From a virus: a DNA stretch of 59,588 nt. Below the pieces are notes generated by a model, which searched no databases, was not told the DNA's origin, and worked only from the letters and a program-made list of their open reading frames with translations. Shown in pieces: positions 51,475 through 59,356 of the stretch (positions are counted from its first letter, which is position 1; each line of letters opens with the position of its first letter). Made by a program: the position numbers and the translations under genes. The stretch lies in IMG/VR virus record IMGVR_UViG_3300022841_000019, positions 1-59,588 of that record; one strand, written 5' to 3'.

Positions 51475-51536
51475 GGTCACTTGTAAGAGTTTTTATTAAC
51501 ATGTAAGTATTAAAGGTATAATAATACATGATTAAA

Positions 51537-51809
51537 ATGGGTAAACAGAAATTAAGTCCTGTCGCTGCTAAAGCGAAAGCAGTTAGAGATTTAGCTTACG
51601 CTAACACAGATAATAGAAAAGCTAAGAGAGCGGATAGTCAGATGAAGAGGAGAGAAGCTGTGAAGAGTAAAGGGGTTGCTTTTTTAATAGGTAAGGATTA
51701 TGATCACAATACAGGTAAATTTGTGTCATCGTCACACAATAGAGGTGGTACGCAAAGCAAGAATAAGAAAGATGGTACAAAAGCGGAGTATAAGCAAAGC
51801 AAAAAATAA
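51537..51809 (+). CDS. Small basic protein, unknown function
   Basis: From the ATG at 51537 (MGKQKLSPVAAKAKAVRDLA) the 90-residue protein is very basic, with KADSQMKRREA-like and DYDHNTGKFVSSSHNRGG stretches. It is the first plus-strand gene after the divergence region; a TATAAT-like sequence sits about 20 bases upstream. Small basic proteins of this kind often bind phage DNA or sit in the virion. The function is unknown. Confidence 0.65.
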   Translation: MGKQKLSPVAAKAKAVRDLAYANTDNRKAKRADSQMKRREAVKSKGVAFLIGKDYDHNTGKFVSSSHNRGGTQSKNKKDGTKAEYKQSKK

Positions 51810-51812
51810 AAC

Positions 51813-52550
51813 ATGGCAAAAATATCAAGTTACCCGTTAATTACTCCAAAAGCAAGTGATCTTATAGTGGTGACACAAACTTATGATCCTAATGCGGTTA
51901 ACCCTGTGCTTGGTAATCCGACTAAATCAGCAACCTTAGGATCAGTAGCCGATTTAATAGATTCATCCAGCAAGATTAGTAGTATCGGTTTAAGGTTCAC
52001 TTGGTCGTTGAACGATCCGTTGTATAGAGTAGCTTCAGCTCACATCGGAAGCGATGGAGCTTATAGTAAGTTAGGAGTAGATTTTGACAACTTAGTGTTA
52101 AATAGCGGTTCTACGTACAAATTATTAATAGAGAGAAACAAGAGACCTGGTATTAAAGGTGCTTTACCAGATTTGTTTACTAGATATAGAAAAGGTGGAT
52201 ATAAATCACCTAACACTACGCAGATATTACCAGCCCCTTATACGGATAGATTAAGCGAAATACCTATAACAGCTGTAACAGGTCAGTTGTTTGATTTTAG
52301 GTTTGATTTATTTTTCAGAGCAGGAGGAGATCACTTTCCTACGCCAGCTGGTTTTTCTTTAAAAATCTCATCTAATGGATCCTCAACATCTAACGTATCA
52401 AAAAAGCAACATATAGCTCTTAGAGTGCAAGAAACAACAAATGGCGTTGTGACTACCTCTAGTATATTAGGGGAATTGTCTTTGGTCGGTTCGTATTCAC
52501 AACACTTAGCTGAGAGTGAGATACGTAGGGTTACATTTAGATATAAATAA
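51813..52550 (+). CDS. Fibre or virion-surface protein
   Basis: This 245-residue beta-rich protein begins MAKISSYPLITPKASDLIVV, a hydrophobic anchoring lead found on short fibre or head-surface proteins. It is followed by TQTYDPNAVNP and a beta-sandwich-like body. The next gene (52707) begins with a similar lead (MAIIDTYPINLTVALTDILI), so the two seem to share an attachment domain. The surface role is inferred. Confidence 0.6.
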   Translation: MAKISSYPLITPKASDLIVVTQTYDPNAVNPVLGNPTKSATLGSVADLIDSSSKISSIGLRFTWSLNDPLYRVASAHIGSDGAYSKLGVDFDNLVLNSGSTYKLLIERNKRPGIKGALPDLFTRYRKGGYKSPNTTQILPAPYTDRLSEIPITAVTGQLFDFRFDLFFRAGGDHFPTPAGFSLKISSNGSSTSNVSKKQHIALRVQETTNGVVTTSSILGELSLVGSYSQHLAESEIRRVTFRYK

Positions 52551-52579
52551 TACACATAAAATTGAGTATCTAATAAGTC

Positions 52580-52640
52580 GCCCAATGGGGTGGCGCAAGC
52601 GGGAACCCTAGCGGGATCTCACAGGGGTGCTCTCTAATAT
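52580..52640 (+). ncRNA. GC-rich structured leader between fibre-like genes
   Basis: In an otherwise AT-rich genome, this 60-base stretch is GC-rich. It has CGCCCAATGGGGTGGCG (CGCC/GGCG stem), CCC-TAGC-GGG, GCGGGA repeated twice and CACAGGGGTGC. It lies between two fibre-like genes (gap 52551-52706) with no ORF. It could be a cis-regulatory RNA, processing site or terminator; no known riboswitch or ribozyme motif was recognised. Confidence 0.5.
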
Positions 52641-52706
52641 GTAAATTCCTTTCCAATATATAGAACACTAATGTTTTGTGTGTGGGAAAATTAATTAAAC
52701 AATACG

Positions 52707-53288
52707 ATGGCAATAATAGATACATACCCTATAAACTTAACGGTTGCTCTAACTGATATACTAATAGGTTCGGACGGAACAAACCGTACAACTAAGAATT
52801 TCATAGTAAGTGACTTATTGGATTTGAAAGGTGAAGGAACACCTAAGCAAATTCTAATGTGGTCGCCTACAGGAACTGAATTAGTGGATTCCCCTTTGAG
52901 AGTAGCTACAACTGGAGGTGGACATAACCAAGTTATCCTTGATAATACTGATAGATTTATAATAGATAAGCTTTCCACATCGACAGCAGGTGATCCAGAA
53001 TACCTTATAACTCAAGATGGTAACTATAAGTTCAGCATGGGGTGGGATGACGATGGTGGAGGATTCGGTTATCTATACAACTGGTCTGGAGCAGGAATTA
53101 AACTTGGATCAGCAGGTAACAACCCTGTTTTAGAGATACTAACCTCAGGAATACCTAAGGTAGAAGTGTCTGGAGGGCTATCAGTTAGCGAGATTACCGA
53201 GTACACAGATAACACAGCAGCTATAGCAGCAGGTTTAACAACTGGAGCATTTTATAGAACTGGTGACTTGTTAAAAATAGTACATTAG
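52707..53288 (+). CDS. Fibre-like protein with anchoring lead
   Basis: This 193-residue protein has an N-terminal anchor (MAIIDTYPINLTVALTDILI), a Gly/Asp-rich beta body (GWDDDGGGFGYLYNWSGAGI) and an ending GAFYRTGDLLKIVH. That ending is a short trimerising motif common at the ends of phage surface proteins. It is upstream of the chaperonin genes. A virion-decorating role is inferred. Confidence 0.65.
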   Translation: MAIIDTYPINLTVALTDILIGSDGTNRTTKNFIVSDLLDLKGEGTPKQILMWSPTGTELVDSPLRVATTGGGHNQVILDNTDRFIIDKLSTSTAGDPEYLITQDGNYKFSMGWDDDGGGFGYLYNWSGAGIKLGSAGNNPVLEILTSGIPKVEVSGGLSVSEITEYTDNTAAIAAGLTTGAFYRTGDLLKIVH

Positions 53289-53367
53289 TAGAATACGGAG
53301 TAAAAATACCCTAATCCGAGTAATGATAACCATATAGTAACAAATCAAATTTAATTAAATAAAAAAA

Positions 53368-54909
53368 ATGACAGATAAGATAGTTAAAAACCTAAACTTT
53401 GGAGACGAAGCCAAGGTAAAGATATTTGAAGGAATAAACAAACTCACGAAAGCAGTAGGATCTACTTTAGGGCCAAGCGGGCAATGCGTGATACTAGAAG
53501 ATTCAAACGGTAGACCAATAATCACTAAAGATGGTGTTACCGTAGCTGATTCAATAACACTGTTAGACCCAGTGGAAAATATGGGTGCTACGCTTCTAAA
53601 GGAAGCTGCTAGAAAAACTGTAAGAGAAGCTGGAGACGGAACAACAACAGCTACAGTACTAGCACACTCTATATTAAGTAAAGCCTACGAGGCGTCAAAG
53701 TCGCATAATATAAGGGTCATTAAAAATGGTATTGATTCAGCTGTAGAAAAGGTTATTAGTTACTTAGAGAGCAAAGCTGTTAAAGTTGAGGGAGACATGT
53801 TAGATGACGTAGCTTCTATCTCTTGTAATAATGACAAAGAATTAGGTTCCATTATTGGAGCCGCGTTTAAAGAAGCTGGTGAAAATGGTGTAGTTACAAT
53901 GGAGACTACAGACGCTGAGCGGACAACATTTGAGTTAGTTAATGGAGTGCAGTACGATAAAGGATTAACTAATTCACATTTTATAACAAGCATCGACAAA
54001 AGAGTTGCAGAATTAGAAAAACCTCTTGTGCTACTATTGGAATCACCTGTAGATTCAATCAGGCAAATTCAATCAGTTTTAGAGTATGTTATTCAGAACA
54101 ATAAACCGCTTTTGATTATTGGAGATTTAGATCCTAAGGTTATGTCTACTTTAGCTATGAACAAAGTGAAGGGTAACATAAAGATAAACGTAATCAGTGC
54201 ACCGACATACGGTATCAATAAGAAAGACATGCTATCTGATTTATCTATACTAACCGGAGCTACTATTATAAACGAAGACCTAGGCGATGATTTAGATGTA
54301 ATAAAACCTGAGTTGTTAGGTACATGTTATAAGTCTGTAACTAGTGATTACGAAACTATACTTCAGGTAGATAACGATACTGATGAAATTAATACTTTAA
54401 TAGCCGAGGTTAAATCTCAGTTAGAATCTTCTAAGTCACCTGGTGATGTAATTAGGTTAGAAAAAAGATTAGCTAGACTATCTGGTAAAGTAGCAGTTGT
54501 TCAAGTTGGATCAAATTCTGAAATAGAACTAAAAGAAAAAGCAGATAGAGTTGAAGACGCTATATGCGCTACTAAAGCCGCTATAAAGGAAGGTATATTA
54601 CCTGGAGGCGGTGTTGCTTTGCTAGACGCTATGAGAGCTATAAAAGCAGAGAATATAGGCGAAGAAATATTGCTAGAAGCTATCAAGGCTCCTTATGAAA
54701 AGATAATGAGTAATGCTGGTATTGAAAATCTTTTACCAACCGAGTATGGCTTTGGTATAGACGCTATATCTGGCCTGATGATAGACATGATTAAGTCAGG
54801 AATTATTGATCCATTGCTAGTTACTAAAAGCGCTCTTAAAAACGCTGCGTCAGTTGCTACAACTATATTATCAACAGACTGTGTAATTAACAACTTAAGA
54901 ATTACATAA
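53368..54909 (+). CDS. groL: Phage GroEL-type chaperonin
   Basis: This 513-residue chaperonin subunit uses ATP to fold proteins inside a ring cavity. It has the ATP site TLGPSG (33-38), GDGTTT (89-94, with Asp90 as the catalytic-type Asp) and PGGGVA (412-417) preceded by Asp397, the E. coli Asp398 counterpart. The C-terminal GGM repeats of cellular GroEL are absent, and it is 35 residues shorter. It overlaps the co-chaperonin gene by one base. It is encoded among late genes, so capsid or tail proteins are the likely clients. Confidence 0.95.
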   Translation: MTDKIVKNLNFGDEAKVKIFEGINKLTKAVGSTLGPSGQCVILEDSNGRPIITKDGVTVADSITLLDPVENMGATLLKEAARKTVREAGDGTTTATVLAHSILSKAYEASKSHNIRVIKNGIDSAVEKVISYLESKAVKVEGDMLDDVASISCNNDKELGSIIGAAFKEAGENGVVTMETTDAERTTFELVNGVQYDKGLTNSHFITSIDKRVAELEKPLVLLLESPVDSIRQIQSVLEYVIQNNKPLLIIGDLDPKVMSTLAMNKVKGNIKINVISAPTYGINKKDMLSDLSILTGATIINEDLGDDLDVIKPELLGTCYKSVTSDYETILQVDNDTDEINTLIAEVKSQLESSKSPGDVIRLEKRLARLSGKVAVVQVGSNSEIELKEKADRVEDAICATKAAIKEGILPGGGVALLDAMRAIKAENIGEEILLEAIKAPYEKIMSNAGIENLLPTEYGFGIDAISGLMIDMIKSGIIDPLLVTKSALKNAASVATTILSTDCVINNLRIT

Positions 54910-55172
54910 TGAAAGCTGTAGGTAACAATATACTAATAAAAAAAGCAAAAGAAGAAACCATCTCTAAAACAGAGGGTGGTTTGCTTTTGACAGGTAAACA
55001 AAAGCAAGACTTAAGATATAAACAAGCTACAGTTGTAAACTATGGCGATTTAGTTCAAGGCATTAAAGAAGGTGATGAGATCTATTACGATATGCATGCT
55101 GGACATAGAATTGAAATAGACAATGATGTTCTTTACGTTATAACAATAAGAGATGTTGTTGTTGTGTTATGA
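54909..55172 (+). CDS. groS: Phage GroES-type co-chaperonin
   Basis: This 87-residue lid protein works with the GroEL just upstream. It has the mobile loop with EGGLLLTGKQKQ (the IVL-equivalent is LLL), GDLVQGIKEGDEIYYDMHAG and the beta-barrel end. It is close to the cellular length of 95-97. The one-base overlap (TAATG) with groL supports equal expression. It overlaps the next gene by ATGA. Confidence 0.9.
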   Translation: MKAVGNNILIKKAKEETISKTEGGLLLTGKQKQDLRYKQATVVNYGDLVQGIKEGDEIYYDMHAGHRIEIDNDVLYVITIRDVVVVL

Positions 55173-55612
55173 GACTAAGCGCTGGTGAAATAAGAGATAT
55201 AAATCTTTTAAAACATTACAGAATAATACGAAAATGGGCGTGTAAAAATAACGCTTTAAACGACGCAGATTTAGAATTACTTATATATCTAGACTGTACA
55301 GACATGTTTACCAAAGAAGACTTTAAAATAGGGACTTACTCTTATAGTTGGGATAACAGAAGATGGAACAGGTTGCTTAAGGAAGAATGGATAACTGTAT
55401 GGAGAAAAAGAAATAGAACAACACAAAAGTTCCACATATACAAAGTATCTTTTAAAGGCAAGCAACTAATAAGTAGAGTTTATAGAATGATGCTAGGCCA
55501 AGAAGATATACCCACTAGTACTAAAAGAAATAGTATTATGAAAGGTAGAACATACACAGACAAAGTATTAATTACTTCTATAGAAAACGTTAATAAAGAT
55601 AAAACTAGATAA
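55169..55612 (+). CDS. Unknown basic protein, possible winged helix
   Basis: This 147-residue basic protein has a helix-turn-helix-like part (NALNDADLELLIYLDCTDMF, then TKEDFK) followed by WRKRNRTTQKFHIYKVSFKG, a possible wing. This suits a nucleic-acid-binding protein. It overlaps groS by ATGA. No known family is claimed; it may regulate late genes or act in the virion. Confidence 0.6.
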   Translation: MRLSAGEIRDINLLKHYRIIRKWACKNNALNDADLELLIYLDCTDMFTKEDFKIGTYSYSWDNRRWNRLLKEEWITVWRKRNRTTQKFHIYKVSFKGKQLISRVYRMMLGQEDIPTSTKRNSIMKGRTYTDKVLITSIENVNKDKTR

Positions 55613-55613
55613 A

Positions 55614-55835
55614 ATGCAAAACGAATTAATGAGCGCAAACCCAGTAACAGATGCCCCAGTTGAATACACTACACAGTTACCAATACCTGCTAACGAACTA
55701 GGTAATGCTAAACCAGTATTTAATCAAAGTCAACAAACCGCTGCTCAAGGGGTTTTTGGGGATTCAAATCAGAGACAAAGTTCTCTAGGTGGTAATGCGC
55801 CATTATTTAAAAAATCTTGCGGAAACTGTAAATAA
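55614..55835 (+). CDS. Small Gln-rich protein
   Basis: This 73-residue, polar, low-complexity protein (NQSQQTAAQGVFGDSNQRQS in the middle) ends in two Cys (KSCGNCK). It is encoded between small virion-like genes. The Cys pair may bind metal. The function is unknown. Confidence 0.6.
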   Translation: MQNELMSANPVTDAPVEYTTQLPIPANELGNAKPVFNQSQQTAAQGVFGDSNQRQSSLGGNAPLFKKSCGNCK

Positions 55836-55842
55836 CAAAAAA

Positions 55843-56049
55843 ATGAAAGACATGGATAAACAATCAGGCGGGCAAGTTGGTGAAAACACTTTATGGGATG
55901 GGCCACTTAGTCAAGCAAATAGACCTCACGGTCAAGGATCAAGTTCTGGATCAAAAGGTATGAAGCTAAAGTTAATGCAGCCTTGTGGTTGTATTAGTAG
56001 CTGCTCTTGTACTATTTCAATACCTATAACTTCTAGAGCAAAAGGATAA
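55843..56049 (+). CDS. Small Cys-rich protein
   Basis: I choose the ATG at 55843 (MKDMDKQSGGQVGENTLWDG), since the longer frame begins inside the upstream gene. The 68-residue protein is Gly/Ser-rich, then CGCISSCSC, a metal- or disulfide-type cluster. The function is unknown. Confidence 0.55.
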   Translation: MKDMDKQSGGQVGENTLWDGPLSQANRPHGQGSSSGSKGMKLKLMQPCGCISSCSCTISIPITSRAKG

Positions 56050-56051
56050 CC

Positions 56052-56327
56052 GTGGCAGCTAAAGCTAATAAGTCTGAAATGGCTTGCAACTCTCCTAAGA
56101 GAACTTCGGGGCATCCTAAGAAATCGCACATCGTAAAAGCTTGCTTAGGTAGTGTTGAAAAGATTATTAGATTCGGAGAGCAAGGAGCTAGTACCGCGGG
56201 TAAACCGAAAGAAGGTGAGTCTGACAAAATGAAAGCTAAGAGAGCTTCGTTTAAAGCAAGGCACGGTAAAAATATAGCTAAAGGTAAAATGTCTGCAGCG
56301 TATTGGGCTGATAAAGTTAAATGGTAG
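56052..56327 (+). CDS. Small conserved-type phage protein
   Basis: This 91-residue basic protein has HPKKSHIVKACLGSVEKIIR, then RASFKARHGKNIAKGKMSAA and ends WADKVKW. I recall this pattern in marine phages; the basic C-terminal part suggests DNA or virion association. Its GTG-preceded ATG at 56052 follows a 2-base gap. The function is unknown. Confidence 0.7.
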   Translation: MAAKANKSEMACNSPKRTSGHPKKSHIVKACLGSVEKIIRFGEQGASTAGKPKEGESDKMKAKRASFKARHGKNIAKGKMSAAYWADKVKW

Positions 56328-56330
56328 AAT

Positions 56331-56645
56331 ATGGCATATAGAATGAAACTTGGTAGAATTTCTATAGATAACACACCTATATATTTAGTCGACACTGGAG
56401 ATGGTGTTATGGGTCAAGCTACTAAAAATGGTTCTATATTACTAGATAAAAACTTAAGTAAGCAAGATCAGAAAGATGTTATAAGTCACGAGAAGGTTCA
56501 TTTAAACCAAATGAAAAGAGGTGATCTAGATTATGATGACGATTATGTTTACTGGAAGGGAAAAAAACACTCAAGATCATCTATGGACGAAGGCAATAAA
56601 AACCTACCTTGGGAGCGAGAGGCTTACAAATACTCAAAAAAGTAA
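56331..56645 (+). CDS. Small zincin-like metallopeptidase
   Basis: This 104-residue protein has HEKVH (VISHEKVHLNQM, about residues 52-63), a gluzincin HExxH helix, followed about 25 residues later by WEREAY, whose Glu could be the third zinc ligand. The small size suggests a compact peptidase. A role in virion maturation or in cutting the host wall is possible. The giant internal protein also carries an HExxH. Confidence 0.7.
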   Translation: MAYRMKLGRISIDNTPIYLVDTGDGVMGQATKNGSILLDKNLSKQDQKDVISHEKVHLNQMKRGDLDYDDDYVYWKGKKHSRSSMDEGNKNLPWEREAYKYSKK

Positions 56646-56667
56646 AAAAACAATTAAATCAAGTATA

Positions 56668-57012
56668 ATGAGAAAATTAGTAATAACAGTATTAATATTA
56701 TTCTGCTTCAATAACTTAAGATCGCAGGAGCAATTTAACGGTATTTGGCACAGTGAAGATTCGTCTTACTTAACTTTTTTGCTTTGCAACAGTAGCGAGT
56801 GTTTAGAAGCTTTAAATATAAGCTTAGATGAACATAGAAGCATAAAAGAGAATATAATAAAGAAAAAAAAAGACACTTTATTTACAAGTCTTTATAATAA
56901 AAAAAATAAATATTCAGTTAGTATAAAGTATTATTTAAAAAGTAAAGACACTTTGATTAGCGAATACAGTGGAGATTTAAAAAAGAAAATAATACTAACA
57001 AAAATAATTTAA
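56668..57012 (+). CDS. Secreted or periplasmic small protein
   Basis: I place the start at 56668 (MRKLVITVLILFCFNNLRSQ), where a basic start, hydrophobic core and SQ end look like a signal peptide. The longer frame runs through the zincin gene. The mature ~95-residue part is Lys/Ser-rich with FNGIWHSEDSSYL, a style seen in Flavobacteriia secreted proteins. This may be an acquired host gene acting in the envelope. Confidence 0.6.
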   Translation: MRKLVITVLILFCFNNLRSQEQFNGIWHSEDSSYLTFLLCNSSECLEALNISLDEHRSIKENIIKKKKDTLFTSLYNKKNKYSVSIKYYLKSKDTLISEYSGDLKKKIILTKII

Positions 57013-57015
57013 AAA

Positions 57016-57351
57016 ATGAACGCACCTTTTAAAATGAAACCAGGTAGAGGCAATCTACCTAAAACAGGTAAAGATATTCCTTTAAATATGAAATCCCCTA
57101 CTTATCAAACAGATCCAGATCCAAAAACAGGTGCTGAAAAAGCTAAAATTGGTGAAGTTCCTGGTATAGATGAATTAAAAGAGAGGTTTAAAGGCAAGTA
57201 TACAGTAAGAGCTAAAGAAGGTAAAACTAATGAATACTCTTTATCTGATAAACTAGGCGGAAGCGTTAGCTATAGCCCAGGAGCTAAAGTAGAGGACAAG
57301 GGCAAGGATATCGCTTTCATTATAAAAAATTCGTTGAAAAAAAATAAATAA
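57016..57351 (+). CDS. Small basic virion-like protein
   Basis: This 111-residue, Lys/Pro/Gly-rich protein (MNAPFKMKPGRGNLPKTGKD at the start) has a YTVRAKEGKTNEYSLSDKLG segment. Low-complexity start and small beta part resemble short virion-tail proteins. The function is unknown. Confidence 0.55.
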   Translation: MNAPFKMKPGRGNLPKTGKDIPLNMKSPTYQTDPDPKTGAEKAKIGEVPGIDELKERFKGKYTVRAKEGKTNEYSLSDKLGGSVSYSPGAKVEDKGKDIAFIIKNSLKKNK

Positions 57352-57382
57352 GCTTTTTCAGTTTGTTTAAACTATACTTAAC

Positions 57383-57577
57383 ATGAGCAGAAAAGAAAGA
57401 TTAGACTTGTTTCTATCAAGGTGGATAAGTAGAAAACTAACAGTATTTATGATTGCTTCCGTTGCTTTATTCAGCGGAAGTATTCAATCTAATGACTGGG
57501 TTATAGTTGCTACGGCTTATATATCTTTACAAGGAATAACTGATATTGTTGAAAGATTATATAATGCTAAAAAATGA
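57383..57577 (+). CDS. Membrane protein, holin candidate
   Basis: This 64-residue protein has a basic start (RLDLFLSRWISRKL) and hydrophobic segments about residues 19-32 and 38-50. It is encoded just before another membrane protein and the endolysin, the place of a holin. Its stop overlaps the next ATG by ATGA. Which of the two opens the membrane cannot be told. Confidence 0.65.
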   Translation: MSRKERLDLFLSRWISRKLTVFMIASVALFSGSIQSNDWVIVATAYISLQGITDIVERLYNAKK

Positions 57578-57741
57578 ATATAGAAGATTTTAAATTATAT
57601 ACGTTAAACGCTTCTGCGTTAGCTGTTTCTTTTACAGGAGCGGAAAGAGCTTTAAAAATATTGCTATTATGTGTTTCAATAGTTTATACAGTTTTAAAAA
57701 TCATTGAAATGAATAAACTAAATAAAGATGAAACTAAGTAA
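57574..57741 (+). CDS. Second membrane protein, holin/antiholin candidate
   Basis: A 55-codon ORF has a short charged N-terminus (MNIEDFKLYT), a weak hydrophobic part (ALAVSF) and a clear transmembrane helix about residues 28-44 (KILLLCVSIVYTVLK). It overlaps the previous gene by ATGA and lies 43 bases before the endolysin, so it belongs to the lysis cassette as holin partner or antiholin. Confidence 0.6.
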   Translation: MNIEDFKLYTLNASALAVSFTGAERALKILLLCVSIVYTVLKIIEMNKLNKDETK

Positions 57742-57784
57742 AAATTTTAGTAAGTAAGAATTTGATAGTGGTGACGGAGCGGAA

Positions 57785-58372
57785 ATGCCTGCTAAGGTTT
57801 TAGTTAATATTAAAAAGCTAGTTCACACTTTGCAGATTATTAGAGACACAATTGGTAAGACAATAGATATTGTTAGACAAAGAAAAGAAATGATTACAAA
57901 AGTATCAAAAGAATTACTAGACTTCTTGAAGGAGTTTGAGAGTTTTGTAGGCAAACCTTATTTATGCCCAGCTAATGTACCCACTATTGGTTATGGTACT
58001 ACGTATTATTTTGACACAAAAAAACGTGTTACAATGGCTGATAAGCCTATTAGCGAAGATGAAGCTCTAAGATTAAAGTTAGGTCATATTAATAAAGTAT
58101 TTGCACCTTTAGTAAATAAACTTTGTAGAAACGACTTAAAACAAAACGAGTTTGACGCTTTGGTTTCTTTTGTTTACAATGCAGGAGCAACTTATATTTC
58201 TAAAAATGGAACTAAGAAATATTATAATTTATTTAGAAACGTAAATACAAAGTTAAGCGGAAAAGAAATGTTTAATTATTGGTCAAATTGTGCAGTAACA
58301 GGTGGTGGCATTAGATTAAATGGATTAATACGTAGACGTAAACGAGAAGTTGAAATGTATTTAAAACAATAA
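57785..58372 (+). CDS. Endolysin, GH24 muramidase (T4-lysozyme type)
   Basis: This 195-residue lysozyme cleaves peptidoglycan. Its catalytic triad is Glu52-x8-Cys61-x5-Thr67, the E-8aa-(D/C)-5aa-T of GH24 endolysins with Cys in the Asp place, in FESFVGKPYLCPANVPTIGY. Later QNEFDALVSFVYNAG is the conserved helix. The first 36 residues are helical and basic and may form a signal-arrest-like or regulatory lead, though not a clear membrane anchor; an internal start at 57893 is also possible. Confidence 0.9.
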   Translation: MPAKVLVNIKKLVHTLQIIRDTIGKTIDIVRQRKEMITKVSKELLDFLKEFESFVGKPYLCPANVPTIGYGTTYYFDTKKRVTMADKPISEDEALRLKLGHINKVFAPLVNKLCRNDLKQNEFDALVSFVYNAGATYISKNGTKKYYNLFRNVNTKLSGKEMFNYWSNCAVTGGGIRLNGLIRRRKREVEMYLKQ

Positions 58373-58374
58373 CA

Positions 58375-58818
58375 ATGAAGCTACAAAACAAATCTTACAT
58401 ATTTTTGCTTTTATTTTTTTTTATCGGTTGTAACGCTTCAAAATCTACTATTGAGTATAAAGAGCGTATTGTCAAAGATACAATTATACAAACAAAAAAA
58501 GAAATATTAGTAGAAAGATTTACTGATACATTAACAATAAAAGAACCTTGTGATAGCTTAGGTAATTTAAAGCCATTTAAGCAAGTTATTTCCACTAACC
58601 AAGGTAAAGTGTCTATACAAGGAAAAAACAACCTTATAACAGCTGAAATTGACTTAAAAGAATACAGAAAGATTTGGGAGACTGAATACAAAAGTAAATT
58701 AGATAAAAATACAGTAATTAAAGAAAAAGAAGTTATTCGCTATAAGATACCAATCTGGATAATATTACTATGCCCTATTTTATATGGCTTAGGTTATATA
58801 ACTAGTAGGTTTAACTAA
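58375..58818 (+). CDS. Unimolecular spanin (u-spanin)
   Basis: This 147-residue protein has an N-terminal lipoprotein signal (FLLLFFFIGCNAS, lipobox Cys19) for the outer membrane. A coiled, beta-rich periplasmic part follows, and a C-terminal transmembrane helix (IWIILLCPILYGLGYI, about 127-142) for the inner membrane. One protein spanning both membranes is the u-spanin design. It fuses the membranes after the endolysin acts. It follows the endolysin by two bases. Confidence 0.82.
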   Translation: MKLQNKSYIFLLLFFFIGCNASKSTIEYKERIVKDTIIQTKKEILVERFTDTLTIKEPCDSLGNLKPFKQVISTNQGKVSIQGKNNLITAEIDLKEYRKIWETEYKSKLDKNTVIKEKEVIRYKIPIWIILLCPILYGLGYITSRFN

Positions 58819-58839
58819 AAATAAATAAAAACAATAAAT

Positions 58840-59106
58840 ATGGGAACATTCGGAAATCAACCGGAATTTGCAACTAAAGTAGATGCGGTTGTCGCTTTGC
58901 CTCTTGAAAATATAAAATCAGGAGCTATCTATGTAGGTAAAATTTTAAGTGCTAGCTCAGATGCTAGTATAACAGTAAGGCCAGTTGGTAATAGTGCAGA
59001 TGTTACTTTTTCAGGTATAACGTCTGGATCTTTTATACCAGTTATAGTAAGTAAGATAACATCATCTATTAATATAGATAATAGTAGTATATTAATTATT
59101 TATTAA
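58840..59106 (+). CDS. Small virion-surface-type protein
   Basis: This 88-residue beta-rich protein (MGTFGNQPEFATKVDAVVAL at the start) has Ser/Thr/Ile-rich strands and no membrane segment. The type is common next to tail-fibre genes. It follows an A-rich leader (AAATAAATAAAAACAATAAAT) after the spanin gene. The role is inferred. Confidence 0.6.
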   Translation: MGTFGNQPEFATKVDAVVALPLENIKSGAIYVGKILSASSDASITVRPVGNSADVTFSGITSGSFIPVIVSKITSSINIDNSSILIIY

Positions 59107-59107
59107 C

Positions 59108-59332
59108 ATGATAGGTATAGGTATAGGTGTAACTTGGTCAGCCAGGGAAGTAAACAGATTAAATACGTTAACTAGACGCTACGCTCAAAGAGTAATTGCT
59201 GACGGTGGAACAGTAGAAGCAATAAACTGTGTAAACTCAGCGTATTATAATAAATACAACTGGGATTATTACTTTAGGGTAGTAGACGATGGTGGAGTAG
59301 TTGAATCCCTAGAATGTGTGCCTTTATATTAA
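59108..59332 (+). CDS. Small protein with internal repeat
   Basis: The protein has 74 residues. RVIADGGTVEAINCVNSAYY and RVVDDGGVVESLECVPLY repeat a DGG-x-VE-x-x-x-C-V motif in both halves, so it may arise from an internal duplication. Its start is one base after the previous gene. Likely a tail-fibre accessory. Confidence 0.6.
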   Translation: MIGIGIGVTWSAREVNRLNTLTRRYAQRVIADGGTVEAINCVNSAYYNKYNWDYYFRVVDDGGVVESLECVPLY

Positions 59333-59356
59333 TAATAAATAAATAAAATAAATAAT

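Noticed and set aside
56533-56667. Longer start for the secreted protein
   Set aside because: This part reads out of frame through the zincin gene; the ATG at 56668 begins a clean signal peptide.
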